Source of the DNA: Chitinophagaceae bacterium
Lineage (GTDB): Bacteria; Bacteroidota; Bacteroidia; Chitinophagales; Chitinophagaceae
DNA length: 64,000 nucleotides
Direction: 5' to 3'
Assembly: GCA_017307735.1 (NCBI GenBank)
Contig: JAFKGR010000006.1
Span: 124,001-188,000, forward strand
A program made the translations under genes and the position numbers. Positions 8,322-17,090 of the stretch are shown piece after piece. The notes under the pieces are model-generated. The model was not told the origin of the DNA, did no database searches, and saw only the letters and a list, made by a program, of their open reading frames with translations. Numbering within the stretch: the first letter of the stretch is position 1; each line of letters opens with the position of its first letter.

Positions 8322-10910
8322 ATGGCCAAAACGATCCTGCTGCCCACTTTTTTACTTTTGATAAATGTTTGTAACGCCCAATTATCCGAACATTTTGATG
8401 ATGGAAATTTTACAATCGATCCTGAGTGGACAACAACTCCGAATAATTTTATTGTGAATGACAAGCTGCAATTACAAAGTAATAATACCACAGCTTCATC
8501 GTCGTTCTTTATAACTACCCCAGGCTCTGCGCTGTTGGCAACTCAATGGGAATTTTGGACAAAACTTGATTTCAATCCTTCTTCAGCCAATTATGTGGAT
8601 GTGTGGCTGGCTTCTAATTCCTCTCAACCTGATAAACCTGACAACTCAGGTTATTTTGTTAGAATCGGGAGTAGCGATGATGACATTTCACTTTACAAAA
8701 AGACATCTTCGTTTGCACCGGAAAAAATAATTGACGGTATGGATGGTATCCTGAATAAATCATCATCAGAAATCAAAATCAGGATCATCCATACGGAAGG
8801 CGGTAAATGGGTTTTACAGCGGGATATTACGGGTAAGGGTAACAGTTACTTTTTAGAAGGTATTGTTTCTGATAATGAAATTTACAACTCTTCTTACTTC
8901 GGAATTCTAATTAAACAAAGTACTTCTTCTTTTTTTCAAAAACATTATTTTGATGATCTTGAAATTTCTTCGTTTGTTTCGCCGGATGCCGTTCACATTT
9001 CAGAAACCAAAGCCACAACTTCAAATAATTTAAAAATCCATTTTGACCAGCCATTGGATTATTCCAGTGCGACTGACATATCTCACTATCACCTGAGCAA
9101 TTCAGGAAATCCTTTAACAGCAGAAATCGATCCTTTAAACAGCAATTCGGTAATCCTTACATTCGGCAATCCGTTTATTCCAAATACCCCTTACAACCTT
9201 ATCGTCAATAATGTAAAAGACATTTTCGGAAATTCTGTCAATGATCAAATGACCGGTTTCACATTCTTTAAGCCAAACAGGTATGGTGTAGTCATTGATG
9301 AAATATTCGCAGATGTATCGCCCCAGGTTGGGTTACCTTCTCAAAAATTTATCGAACTAAAGAATACGTCTGAATTTTCCATTAACCTGAAAAACTGGCA
9401 ACTGAATGATGGAAATAACCACGCAATATTACCTGATATAGATTTAGCGCCGGATAGTTTTCTGATTGTTACCACCACCTCCGGATTAATTTCTTATCAA
9501 CCCTACGGAAAAGTAATTTCGGTCAGCAACTTCCCTGCTCTCAATATTTCAGGTGGATATATTGTTTTATCGGACAATGAAGAAAGTGTAATCCACGCTT
9601 TAAAATACGATTTGAATTCTTATGGAAATGAGTTGAAAAAACAAGGCGGGTTTTCCCTGGAAATGATAAATACAAAAAACGGTTGCGGAGGAAAAGAAAA
9701 CTGGATTGCATCCAATGATTTATCCGGAGGAACTCCGGGTCGAAGAAATTCGGTTGATGCAAATGATGCCGGGCTTCAAAATATCAACCTTCTTCAGGCA
9801 TATCTGACAGCAGAGGATACACTGATTTTAGTTTTCGACAAATCTATTGACAGTTTATCAGGCGCCACCATAGAAAATTATCAATTGACCGATGGCATTA
9901 CTGTTCTTTTTGCAGAGACCATCAGCCCATTTTTTGATAAGGTAAAATTAGGCTTGTCTAAAAAAGTTGCGCCGAATACCGTTTACTCAATCAAATCGTC
10001 TGGAATTTCTGACTGCCTGTCAAATAATCTATCAAATAGTTCAGTAAGATTCGGGGAACCTTCAATTCCGGATTCTATGGACATTGTAATAAATGAAGTC
10101 TTGTTCAACCCAAAAACCGGAGGAACAGATTTTGTAGAATTATACAATCGCAGCAATAAAATTATTGATGCAGGCAAAATCTATCTCTCAAACCGGAACA
10201 CTGCCGGAGTCCTTGCGAATTTTGTAATTGCAAGTCCGAATCCATTTTATTTGTTTCCCCGTGATTTCCTGTTGCTGACGCAGGATATATCATCTACCCT
10301 AAACGAATTCCCGCTTGGCAACAAAGAATCATTTCTTGAATTGGCATCCCTTCCCTCTTTTCCTGACGACAAAGGATTTGTAATTATCACTGATCAGCAT
10401 GGAAAAATAATTGATGAAGTCGACTACAATGAAAACTGGCATTTTAGCCTGATTAAAAATCCGGAAGGGATATCATTAGAAAGGATAAGTTATGAAGGCC
10501 CGTCCGATCAAACCAATTTTCATTCGGCATCCACAACCATAAACGGGACTCCCGGATATAAAAATTCCCAAAGCTTTTTTGCTGATACCGCTCACGGATC
10601 TTTTCAACTTTTACCGGAAGTATTTTCTCCGGATAATGATGGCATCGATGATTTTCTTACTATTAACTACGAATTTAAGTCTCCCGGTTATGTGACCAAC
10701 ATCAAAATATTTGATGCTGCAGGAAGGATGGTCCGGCACCTTGAAAAAAACAGCCTGAGCGCCATGAAAGGATTTTACAGATGGGATGGTTTGGATGAAC
10801 ATAACCGCAAACTGCCTCAGGGGATTTACATCATTTATTTTGAATCATTCAACAAATCCGGAAGTAAAATTGTCCATAAAAAACCAGTCGTTCTTGCAAG
10901 AAAATTCTGA
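8322..10910 (+). CDS. Large secreted protein with lamin-tail domains and C-terminal sorting/FlgD-like domain
   Basis: The 862-residue product has a signal peptide (MAKTILLPTFLLLINVCNAQ). It contains two lamin-tail (LTD)-like regions, recognised by IDEIFADV...KFIELKNTS...LKNWQL near residues 325-365 and by IVINEVLFNPKTGGTDFVELYNRS near 588-612. Between and before them are Ig-like segments with repeated phrases such as NTPYNLIVNNVKD and NTVYSIKSSGISD. The C-terminus from about residue 768 reads VFSPDNDGIDD...IKIFDAAGRMV...FYRWDGLDE...LPQGIYIIYFE, typical of FlgD-like/CHU-type domains used by Bacteroidota surface proteins, often with type IX secretion. No catalytic motif is visible, so it is probably a surface adhesin or scaffold. 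A TATCTTTA box, one mismatch from the -7 consensus, lies at 8296-8303. The gene is monocistronic. Confidence 0.75.
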   Translation: MAKTILLPTFLLLINVCNAQLSEHFDDGNFTIDPEWTTTPNNFIVNDKLQLQSNNTTASSSFFITTPGSALLATQWEFWTKLDFNPSSANYVDVWLASNSSQPDKPDNSGYFVRIGSSDDDISLYKKTSSFAPEKIIDGMDGILNKSSSEIKIRIIHTEGGKWVLQRDITGKGNSYFLEGIVSDNEIYNSSYFGILIKQSTSSFFQKHYFDDLEISSFVSPDAVHISETKATTSNNLKIHFDQPLDYSSATDISHYHLSNSGNPLTAEIDPLNSNSVILTFGNPFIPNTPYNLIVNNVKDIFGNSVNDQMTGFTFFKPNRYGVVIDEIFADVSPQVGLPSQKFIELKNTSEFSINLKNWQLNDGNNHAILPDIDLAPDSFLIVTTTSGLISYQPYGKVISVSNFPALNISGGYIVLSDNEESVIHALKYDLNSYGNELKKQGGFSLEMINTKNGCGGKENWIASNDLSGGTPGRRNSVDANDAGLQNINLLQAYLTAEDTLILVFDKSIDSLSGATIENYQLTDGITVLFAETISPFFDKVKLGLSKKVAPNTVYSIKSSGISDCLSNNLSNSSVRFGEPSIPDSMDIVINEVLFNPKTGGTDFVELYNRSNKIIDAGKIYLSNRNTAGVLANFVIASPNPFYLFPRDFLLLTQDISSTLNEFPLGNKESFLELASLPSFPDDKGFVIITDQHGKIIDEVDYNENWHFSLIKNPEGISLERISYEGPSDQTNFHSASTTINGTPGYKNSQSFFADTAHGSFQLLPEVFSPDNDGIDDFLTINYEFKSPGYVTNIKIFDAAGRMVRHLEKNSLSAMKGFYRWDGLDEHNRKLPQGIYIIYFESFNKSGSKIVHKKPVVLARKF

Positions 10911-11329
10911 GTAAAAAAACCAAGCCGGGTTCTAAGCAACTTATTCATTTTAATCAGAGGAGAGAAAGGAAAGAATTAGTTATAGCATTCCGAATTTTTT
11001 TTCCCATTACCAGATCAGCAAGAAAAACAATCCATTACACTTTATCCCAAATTTTGCTGTTGGCTTCAAAACGACTAAGAAAGCCTAATGCTCAAATAAA
11101 ATATTTTCGTAAAGGCTTTCTAAGTCGGAGTTACCGGAATGCTTCCCACAACTCCTTACGCACTTTGCAGTAGCACTAAGTGCTACTGCAAAATCCCGGT
11201 TTATAAAATATGCATTTTGTTGAAACTGGTAAACCCGAAAAATATTTTTCCATTTTATGTAACCTTTTCATTTTGCCCGAACTCTTATAATGCAGTATTA
11301 AAATTTAAACATTAAAAAAAGTATCTATC
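10911..11329. other. Intergenic region with one strong hairpin, no gene seen
   Basis: This 419-bp gap contains no convincing reading frame. Its main feature is the perfect 13-bp inverted repeat at 11164-11192. The last 100 bp before the DUF4142 gene are AT-rich and presumably hold its promoter; no perfect TAnnTTTG box is present. Confidence 0.5.
11164..11192. repeat. Perfect 13-bp inverted repeat with TAA loop
   Basis: The arms TTTGCAGTAGCAC (11164-11176) and GTGCTACTGCAAA (11180-11192) are exact complements separated by 3 nt. No T-run follows on the forward strand, so it is not a standard terminator. A processing hairpin, a protein-binding site or a REP-like element are alternatives. Confidence 0.75.
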
Positions 11330-11863
11330 ATGAAAAGAGTTAAGAGCTACCTCGGTATGGTGGCTGCATTTCTTGGACTTGCATTGATGTACAATCCAAT
11401 ACAAGCTCAGACTTTGACAGACGGGGAAATTGCATCTATCGCCGTTTCAGCTAACCAAATTGATGTCAACTATGCAAAAGTTGCATTGAAGAAATCTCAC
11501 AACAAAGCTGTCCGCGCATTTGCAAATTCAATGATCAAAGATCATGAAGGTGTTATCAAACAAGCTGTTGCCCTTGCAACAAAAGAAAAGATCACACCGA
11601 AGACAAATGCTACAACAAAATCTTTGCTGGCTGGTGAAGCTAAAGAAATGAAGGTTTTGAATTCCAAGAGTGGTAAAGCATTTGACAAGGCTTACATTGA
11701 TAATGAAGTAGGTTATCATGAAGCTGTTATTTCAACTGTTCAAAACACGTTGATCCCTCAGACTAAAAATGAACAATTGAAGAATCTGTTCGTTGCTATC
11801 TCTCCGGTATTGAATGAACACCTGGAACACGCCAAACACATTCAGGCTGAACTTGCTAAATAA
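11330..11863 (+). CDS. DUF4142 family secreted ferritin-like protein
   Basis: The 177-residue product has a signal peptide ending at IQAQ near residue 27. The helical DUF4142 pattern follows: LTDGEIASIAVSANQIDVNYAKVA, KSHNKAVRAFANSMIKDH, then GYHEAVIST and LNEHLEHAKHIQAEL. The spaced E/H residues on four helices resemble ferritin-like bundles, but no metal function is established for this family. Such proteins are common in Bacteroidota and Proteobacteria, exported and often stress-related. The adjacent downstream gene is an ECF sigma factor about 550 bp away, and a regulatory link is possible but unproven. A terminator at about 12131 may end this transcript. Confidence 0.8.
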   Translation: MKRVKSYLGMVAAFLGLALMYNPIQAQTLTDGEIASIAVSANQIDVNYAKVALKKSHNKAVRAFANSMIKDHEGVIKQAVALATKEKITPKTNATTKSLLAGEAKEMKVLNSKSGKAFDKAYIDNEVGYHEAVISTVQNTLIPQTKNEQLKNLFVAISPVLNEHLEHAKHIQAELAK

Positions 11864-12419
11864 TATTGGCCGGATAAGGTTGTAAACAACGCAGCTATTT
11901 CAGAAAATAAATGGTTGTGTACTTTTTAACCAGGTCAGTTTGTTTTACAGGTTGTGAACTGAATCCATCGCACAGGTTATCACAAAGCAAGGTGAAGATA
12001 TTTATCAGGTGAGGTGAGGAAGAATGATTGATGAGGATTTAAACTTTGCCCGATTTCAAATGGTAAAGGTGATAGTGAGGTACGAGTAAACGAGGAGAAA
12101 GAAAAAAGGTGATGGATTCCTTTTTTATTGACCGCTGCGGTTTTTAATTAAAACGTAGCGGTTATTTTTTTTCTCACACCGCCCATTTTGTCCATTTTCA
12201 TCATGAATTAAATTCTACACCGGAGATCACGACCCTGATTTCCTGAATTTGTTTTAAAGTGGCCAAAATCCCGATTTTATAACTAAGACGACAAAGAAAA
12301 CGCAGGTGCAATTCATTCCAGCATTAATTTGTAGGCATGGATATTGTTAAAACAGCAACAGAAGTACGGAATTGGGTGACAATATTCAACTAACAGATAT
12401 CAAAAATCAAACAAGATAT
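11864..12419. other. Intergenic region with a terminator and a possible tiny ORF
   Basis: This 556-bp stretch lies between the DUF4142 gene and the sigma factor. It holds a clear terminator (12131-12172). A 21-codon ATG frame at 12024-12089 is preceded by a purine-rich GAGGTGAGGAAG. Nothing else with coding character is seen, and no tRNA-like cloverleaf was recognised. Confidence 0.5.
12131..12172 (+). terminator. Rho-independent terminator
   Basis: The stem ACCGCTGCG/CGTAGCGGT has one G-U pair and an inner AT-rich extension (GTTTT/AAAAC). It is followed by TTATTTTTTTTC on the forward strand, 268 bp after the DUF4142 stop. The long distance suggests a long 3' UTR, a small RNA or a small ORF between. 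Confidence 0.8.
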
Positions 12420-13082
12420 ATGAATCCATCATTAACGGGAACAAGTTTATCTGATACAGAATGTATTTCCAGAATTTTAAACGGCGAGACCGAGTTATAC
12501 CGGGAAATTATCAGAAAATACAACAGCTATCTTTATAAGATCGGGCGCAGTTATGGGTTTGATCATTCAGATGTGGAAGACCTCATGCAGGAAACTTACA
12601 TCAATGCCTACACGAATCTGGCAAAGTTTGAAAACAGGTCTTCATTCAAAACGTGGATTGTGCGGATTATGCTCAACCAGTGTTATCACAGGAAACATAA
12701 AATAACCACCAGTCGCGAAATACCTGATGAAAACATCAATGAGGAAAATTCACCATTGCTTCACAGCTCCAGGCAGAGTGATCCGGGAAAAACAACTCAA
12801 AACCATGAACTCAGGAAAGTTCTTGAACAGGCCATCAACAATATTCCGGAAGACTACCGCATTGTATTTGCCTTGCGCGAACTTAACGGAATGAGTGTAA
12901 ACGAAACTGCAACGGCATTGTCCATTTCCGAAAGCAACGTAAAAGTCAGGCTAAACAGGGCGCGACATTTACTTCAAAATAAAATTTCTCAAACCTATTC
13001 TCATGATGAGGTTTTCGAGTTTAACCTGATTTATTGTGACGGTATGGTAAACCGGGTAATGAATCGCATTTATGGTAAATAA
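12420..13082 (+). CDS. ECF-type RNA polymerase sigma factor (sigma-70 family)
   Basis: The 220-residue product (ATG at 12420; a TTG at 12372 would add 16 unlikely residues) has sigma region 2 with the core-binding and -10 recognition helices: DVEDLMQETYINAYTNL followed by FKTWIVRIMLNQCYHR. After a linker with charged and serine residues comes region 4: IPEDYRIVFALRELNGMSVNETATAL and ISESNVKVRLNRARHLL, a helix-turn-helix for the -35 element. There is no region 1 or 3, as expected for ECF factors. No anti-sigma gene (FecR or zinc-finger type) is adjacent, so control may be at transcription or by a distant partner. A strong bidirectional terminator follows directly. Confidence 0.9.
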   Translation: MNPSLTGTSLSDTECISRILNGETELYREIIRKYNSYLYKIGRSYGFDHSDVEDLMQETYINAYTNLAKFENRSSFKTWIVRIMLNQCYHRKHKITTSREIPDENINEENSPLLHSSRQSDPGKTTQNHELRKVLEQAINNIPEDYRIVFALRELNGMSVNETATALSISESNVKVRLNRARHLLQNKISQTYSHDEVFEFNLIYCDGMVNRVMNRIYGK

Positions 13083-13110
13083 AGAAGAGGCAGCGTAGTA
13101 CATACTGATT

Positions 13111-13146
13111 AAAAAAAGAAACATGACTGACCATGTTTCTTTTTTT
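13111..13146. terminator. Bidirectional terminator between sigma factor and S9 peptidase
   Basis: A perfect 15-bp stem (AAAAAAAGAAACATG against its complement, 6-nt loop) gives a U-run on both strands. It lies 28 bp after the sigma-factor stop and 150 bp after the peptidase stop on the other strand. A second short palindrome TGCATGA/TCATGCA lies at 13256-13277. Confidence 0.85.
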
Positions 13147-13295
13147 ATGTGTTGCCCGGTATCTAAATTTAATAAATCAGGACTCTGGTATTTCCCAATG
13201 ATCTTTGGGTTCATCCTCGCACTTCATAAAATTGTGGATGAATTAAATTCATTCGTGCATGAAAAAATCATCATGCATTTTAACTATGATGCAGA

Positions 13296-15416
13296 TTATT
13301 TTTTCTCCTTTAGTTTCCTGTTTAAAAAATCTATGGTAGCCTCATAAATCTTCACATAGTTTTCAAACCTTAACCAATCGTGAGTATCATCCGGCAGAAG
13401 TAAGGATTCAAAATAAACGTTTTTCCTCTTCAACCTGTTCAACAAGTTCATGGTCTGATCAAATTCAACATTCCGGTCGTCGTCAGAATTGATCAACAAA
13501 ACCGGAGATGTCCAGGAATCAACGAAAGAAACAGGTGAAGAATTCCATGCTACGGTATCGGCCAGGGCCGCATCCGGAGCGTGTTCAAATTTGGTTGTAT
13601 ATTTTTCGGAGGGCATATAATCATGCACACCCGAAATATCTACACCCGCTGCAAATACATCTGAATTTTTTCCCAATCCGCAGGCAGTCAGGTATCCACC
13701 GTAGGAACCGCCATACAAACCAATTTTTTCCGGATCCACATTTGGTTGTGAGGCAAGCCATTTGCCTGCAGCAAGAATATCCTGATACTCTGAAAGTCCA
13801 CGACTGCCTGCATTTGCCGGCTGATGAAACTCATTGCCATAACCAATACCCCGTCTGTAGTTCACCGACAAAACTACAAACCCCATATCTGCCAGTTTTT
13901 GATTGACAGCATAATGAGCTGCATAATAACCACTGTAATTCCACCCCAGCAACATCTGTCGCATGGGACCGCCATGAATCGCTACGACTGCGGGTTTCTT
14001 AGGGGCACCTCCGGGTTTTTCAAATAATTGTCCATGAATAATTGTTCCATCAGGAGCTTTAAAAATAATTTGCCGCGGCTTGACAATCTCTTTGTTATTG
14101 TAATGCGAAGAAAGAAGATCATCACCAATTAATCTGAACTGATTGGGCGATCCGGTATAAACAGCAGGGAGAATGGGACGATAAGGAGTCGAACTGATCA
14201 AGGCAATTTTATCGTTTCCAAAATAAACCGGTTTCACCTCCAAACCCTCGCCTTGCGTAATCATTTTCATATCTGCTTTGTCAACAGAAACAATTCCTAT
14301 GTGCCGCCTGTCAATATCCAGTTCGTCATTACCGGAATTGGCGCCGAATGCAAGTTGTTTCCCATCGGGAGAAAGTTTTATGAATTCTGTCATAAAATTT
14401 CCCGGAGTAAGTAATAATGGTTTTCCTCCAGAGGCGGGAACGGAATACAAATGAGGCCAATTATCAACAGTAGATAAAAAAACAATACTGTTGTTGGCAG
14501 CCCAGTGCAAATTGAAACGGCCATCAGTGGTAGGAACGGAACCATTTAGCGTATGCGGGGATTCCCAAATTATAGTACTCTTTCCCTCATCAATTTGTGC
14601 CACTCTGATTTCCCAGGGAACCGGATGACGTTCAATGATAGAATCCGGAGCGCCTCCCACACCGGACAGGCGTACAAAAACAACAGATTTACTATCCGGC
14701 GACCACCGCGGTGAAACATCTCTCGAATAAGCAGGGTCAATCCATTTGATGGGTGTAAGGCTATCTGTAAAAACTCCAATGAAAGAATGGCTTCTGCGCG
14801 AGGATACGAAAACAAGCTTTTTTCCGTCAGGCGACCAGGCCAGGGAATTGCTCTTGCCACGGGCAAAAAAAAGTGGATGTGCTTTTTCAGAATTATCAAG
14901 AGGCATAATCAAAACATGACCATCTTTTACAAAAGCAACATTTTTGCTATCAGGAGAAATGGCAGGTTGATCATCAGAGGAACCGTTGTAAAGAACATTT
15001 TCAATGCCATCCGTAAGATGAATGGAACATAAATCAAACGAAGTTTTTCGTGGAGAAGAATTGGGATCCACAGGCTCCTCGGTTGACCAGTTCCCTCCCG
15101 GATCACCGCCTCTGAAATACAATAACCACTGGCCATCCGGAGAAAATTGAAGCCCGTCAATCACCTGTCCGTCGTCGTTTGCATAATGCGTTAATTGCCG
15201 GTAAGAAACTCCCCCATCCTCACTTATGAAAATATTATGAAGACCTTTCTGGTTAAACACCCATGCAAGTCTTCCTGTGGCAGGAGACCCACATAGATTA
15301 TTCGGATCCGGAAAACTCAGCAACTCCCTGATTGAGGTTTGAGCAAAGCAAAATTGGAAAGCAAAAATCAAAATTCCAAGATTAATAAAAAACAGTCGAC
15401 GTTTTCTTGTATGCAT
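13296..15416 (-). CDS. S9 family (prolyl oligopeptidase/DPP-like) serine peptidase, exported
   Basis: The 706-residue protein has a signal peptide ending at CFAQ (about residue 26). Residues 30-440 form a WD40/TolB-like propeller with repeats such as FSPDGQWLLYF, WSPDGKKLVFVSS, WSPDSKSVVFVR and LSPDGKQLAFG. The C-terminal alpha/beta hydrolase contains GLYGGSYGGYL with the nucleophile Ser near 571. The Asp is within NSDDDR (about 645-647) and the His is in DTHDW (about 679). The oxyanion region VVAIHGGPMRQM is also present. The family cleaves short peptides, often after proline or releasing dipeptides. It follows SusC and SusD on the same strand after a 223-bp gap with a terminator, so it may act on peptides that pair imports. 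Confidence 0.9.
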   Translation of the reverse strand: MHTRKRRLFFINLGILIFAFQFCFAQTSIRELLSFPDPNNLCGSPATGRLAWVFNQKGLHNIFISEDGGVSYRQLTHYANDDGQVIDGLQFSPDGQWLLYFRGGDPGGNWSTEEPVDPNSSPRKTSFDLCSIHLTDGIENVLYNGSSDDQPAISPDSKNVAFVKDGHVLIMPLDNSEKAHPLFFARGKSNSLAWSPDGKKLVFVSSRRSHSFIGVFTDSLTPIKWIDPAYSRDVSPRWSPDSKSVVFVRLSGVGGAPDSIIERHPVPWEIRVAQIDEGKSTIIWESPHTLNGSVPTTDGRFNLHWAANNSIVFLSTVDNWPHLYSVPASGGKPLLLTPGNFMTEFIKLSPDGKQLAFGANSGNDELDIDRRHIGIVSVDKADMKMITQGEGLEVKPVYFGNDKIALISSTPYRPILPAVYTGSPNQFRLIGDDLLSSHYNNKEIVKPRQIIFKAPDGTIIHGQLFEKPGGAPKKPAVVAIHGGPMRQMLLGWNYSGYYAAHYAVNQKLADMGFVVLSVNYRRGIGYGNEFHQPANAGSRGLSEYQDILAAGKWLASQPNVDPEKIGLYGGSYGGYLTACGLGKNSDVFAAGVDISGVHDYMPSEKYTTKFEHAPDAALADTVAWNSSPVSFVDSWTSPVLLINSDDDRNVEFDQTMNLLNRLKRKNVYFESLLLPDDTHDWLRFENYVKIYEATIDFLNRKLKEKK

Positions 15417-15584
15417 AGTTGTTAGTAATATTTTTATATGAAGGTGAAGAAATCAATTGACAGTGTAATTTATGAAATCCTTATTTTAAGAGATTCAACT
15501 TTTGATTGATGTCAGGGATATCTTGTTGGCAAATCGACTTTCTGTTGGAATTCAAATTCTGTTATTCTGATTCCACAAAATGAA

Positions 15585-15614
15585 ATAAGGCTGCTCAAAT
15601 AAGAACAGCCTTAT
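15585..15614 (-). terminator. Terminator after the SusD-like gene
   Basis: The 9-bp perfect stem ATAAGGCTG/CAGCCTTAT has a 12-nt loop. On the reverse strand it is followed by TTCATTTTG. It lies 26 bp downstream of the SusD-like stop and before the peptidase gene. Confidence 0.7.
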
Positions 15615-15639
15615 CAAAATGCTTCTTATCATTTATTCT

Positions 15640-17079
15640 TTACTTATCCCACCATAGATGGTCGGTACGTTCGTATGGAGGCACGTTGGCCCCATTCCGG
15701 CTGGTTTCCGTACTTGGATAATCTGCCCTTCTGATAAAAGTAGAAAGTGAGGCATTAACCGGCATCGTAAATCCCTGGTAGTTATAGTCAAATCTACGCA
15801 TATCCACCCATGTTACAGGTTGAAGGAAACAAGCGACATACTTTTCTTTCATTATTAATTGAAGAGTCAGGTTACTTGCACCGACTGCTACAACCGGATC
15901 TGTTATGTAGGTTTGAATATCAGCAGGGGCAACTCCCAACTTTTCCATACTAGCCTGAATCCCTGCCAGGTAAGCGTTGTAAGCTCTGGTGGTCTGGCCA
16001 CTTCTCAAAGCTGCTTCTGCCTCAATAAAGCGAACTTCAGAATTTGTGAGCATCAGCAAAGGAGAATTGGTGGAAGAGTACCATTTATTGACATCAATAT
16101 AACACTGAACATGATCAGTATTTCTTTTTCCCTGAAATCCAGCTCCATTGGGTGTACCTCTGTATTGACCTGCCGGATAAAAGGTTCCTGCGTAAACTCC
16201 ACTATCTGTCGGATTGGTGATTTGTGGAAGTCGTGGATCAAACACGCCGTAAATACTGTCGTTGGTAGCATTTACAAAGTAAGAACTCAACCAAACATCC
16301 AAAACAAGGTTGGCATTGCTAATGGCATTTTGAGCCCATGGATTCCTGACTTCAAATGCCGTGATCTGTGCATCGTCGTCATTAGAGGTATAAGCCTTGT
16401 CAATCGCCGACAACACAGAAGTTGCACTATATGATGACAATTTACTTACCTGATTTAATAACCGGGCTTTGAGCGAATAGGCTGTTTTGACCCATGCACC
16501 CACACTTCCACCATGGATATAATCACTGGCACTATTCAATTGATTAGCCGCATTGGGTGAATTCAATAATGCAATTCCCCTGTCTATCAGTGCCAGACAG
16601 GTATCATAAATCCCTTCCTGCTTATCATATTTTGGAGCCAGGTTATCACCTCCCACAAATGCCTCTGAATAGGGTAAATCTCCCCAAACATTAGAAGCAA
16701 TGCTCAAATTGTAGGCCGTCAAAATATAAGATACGCCCTGGTAAGCGATCATTCCCTTTTCCCCGGCAAATTTGTTCATGTCATAAAGATCTGTCAGGGT
16801 ATTGTAAATGCTTCCCCATGCGGTTGTCGGATCAGATTGCTGATAGGTGTCTGCCGTACCACTGATGCTGGGTGAAGCGAGATACTGAGTATAATAGGAA
16901 GTGAGATCAGCCAAATAATAATTATTATAAGGTGTCAGATTGGTGACATTTGCAAGTAACCCCTCAATCGGAGGATCAGTAGATGCATTTGGATTTCTAT
17001 TGACATCCAGGTATTTCTTACACCCTGACATCATTGCCACCATCACTATTAAAAATATAAGACTTAAATATTTTTTCAT
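15640..17079 (-). CDS. SusD/RagB-like nutrient-binding outer-membrane lipoprotein
   Basis: The 479-residue product starts MKKYLSLIFLIV and reaches the lipobox MMSGC with Cys20, followed by KKYLDVNRNPNAS. That opening is typical of the SusD-like_2 branch. Such proteins are surface lipoproteins that cap the SusC channel and bind the substrate; the TPR-like helices are indicated by IASNVWGDLPYSEAF and SYILTAYNLSIA. The stop of susC and this start are 11 bp apart, so the pair is one transcript. The C-terminus NVPPYERTDHLWWDK is typical. No glycosidase is linked, and the SusD-like_2 branch is often found with peptide or undefined substrates. Confidence 0.9.
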   Translation of the reverse strand: MKKYLSLIFLIVMVAMMSGCKKYLDVNRNPNASTDPPIEGLLANVTNLTPYNNYYLADLTSYYTQYLASPSISGTADTYQQSDPTTAWGSIYNTLTDLYDMNKFAGEKGMIAYQGVSYILTAYNLSIASNVWGDLPYSEAFVGGDNLAPKYDKQEGIYDTCLALIDRGIALLNSPNAANQLNSASDYIHGGSVGAWVKTAYSLKARLLNQVSKLSSYSATSVLSAIDKAYTSNDDDAQITAFEVRNPWAQNAISNANLVLDVWLSSYFVNATNDSIYGVFDPRLPQITNPTDSGVYAGTFYPAGQYRGTPNGAGFQGKRNTDHVQCYIDVNKWYSSTNSPLLMLTNSEVRFIEAEAALRSGQTTRAYNAYLAGIQASMEKLGVAPADIQTYITDPVVAVGASNLTLQLIMKEKYVACFLQPVTWVDMRRFDYNYQGFTMPVNASLSTFIRRADYPSTETSRNGANVPPYERTDHLWWDK

Positions 17080-17090
17080 GATGATAAAAT

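Noticed and set aside
15859..16434. 191-residue open frame antisense to the SusD-like gene
   Set aside because: It lies wholly inside a well-supported gene on the other strand and its composition (Cys/Ser/Ile-rich, no domain) is that of a shadow.
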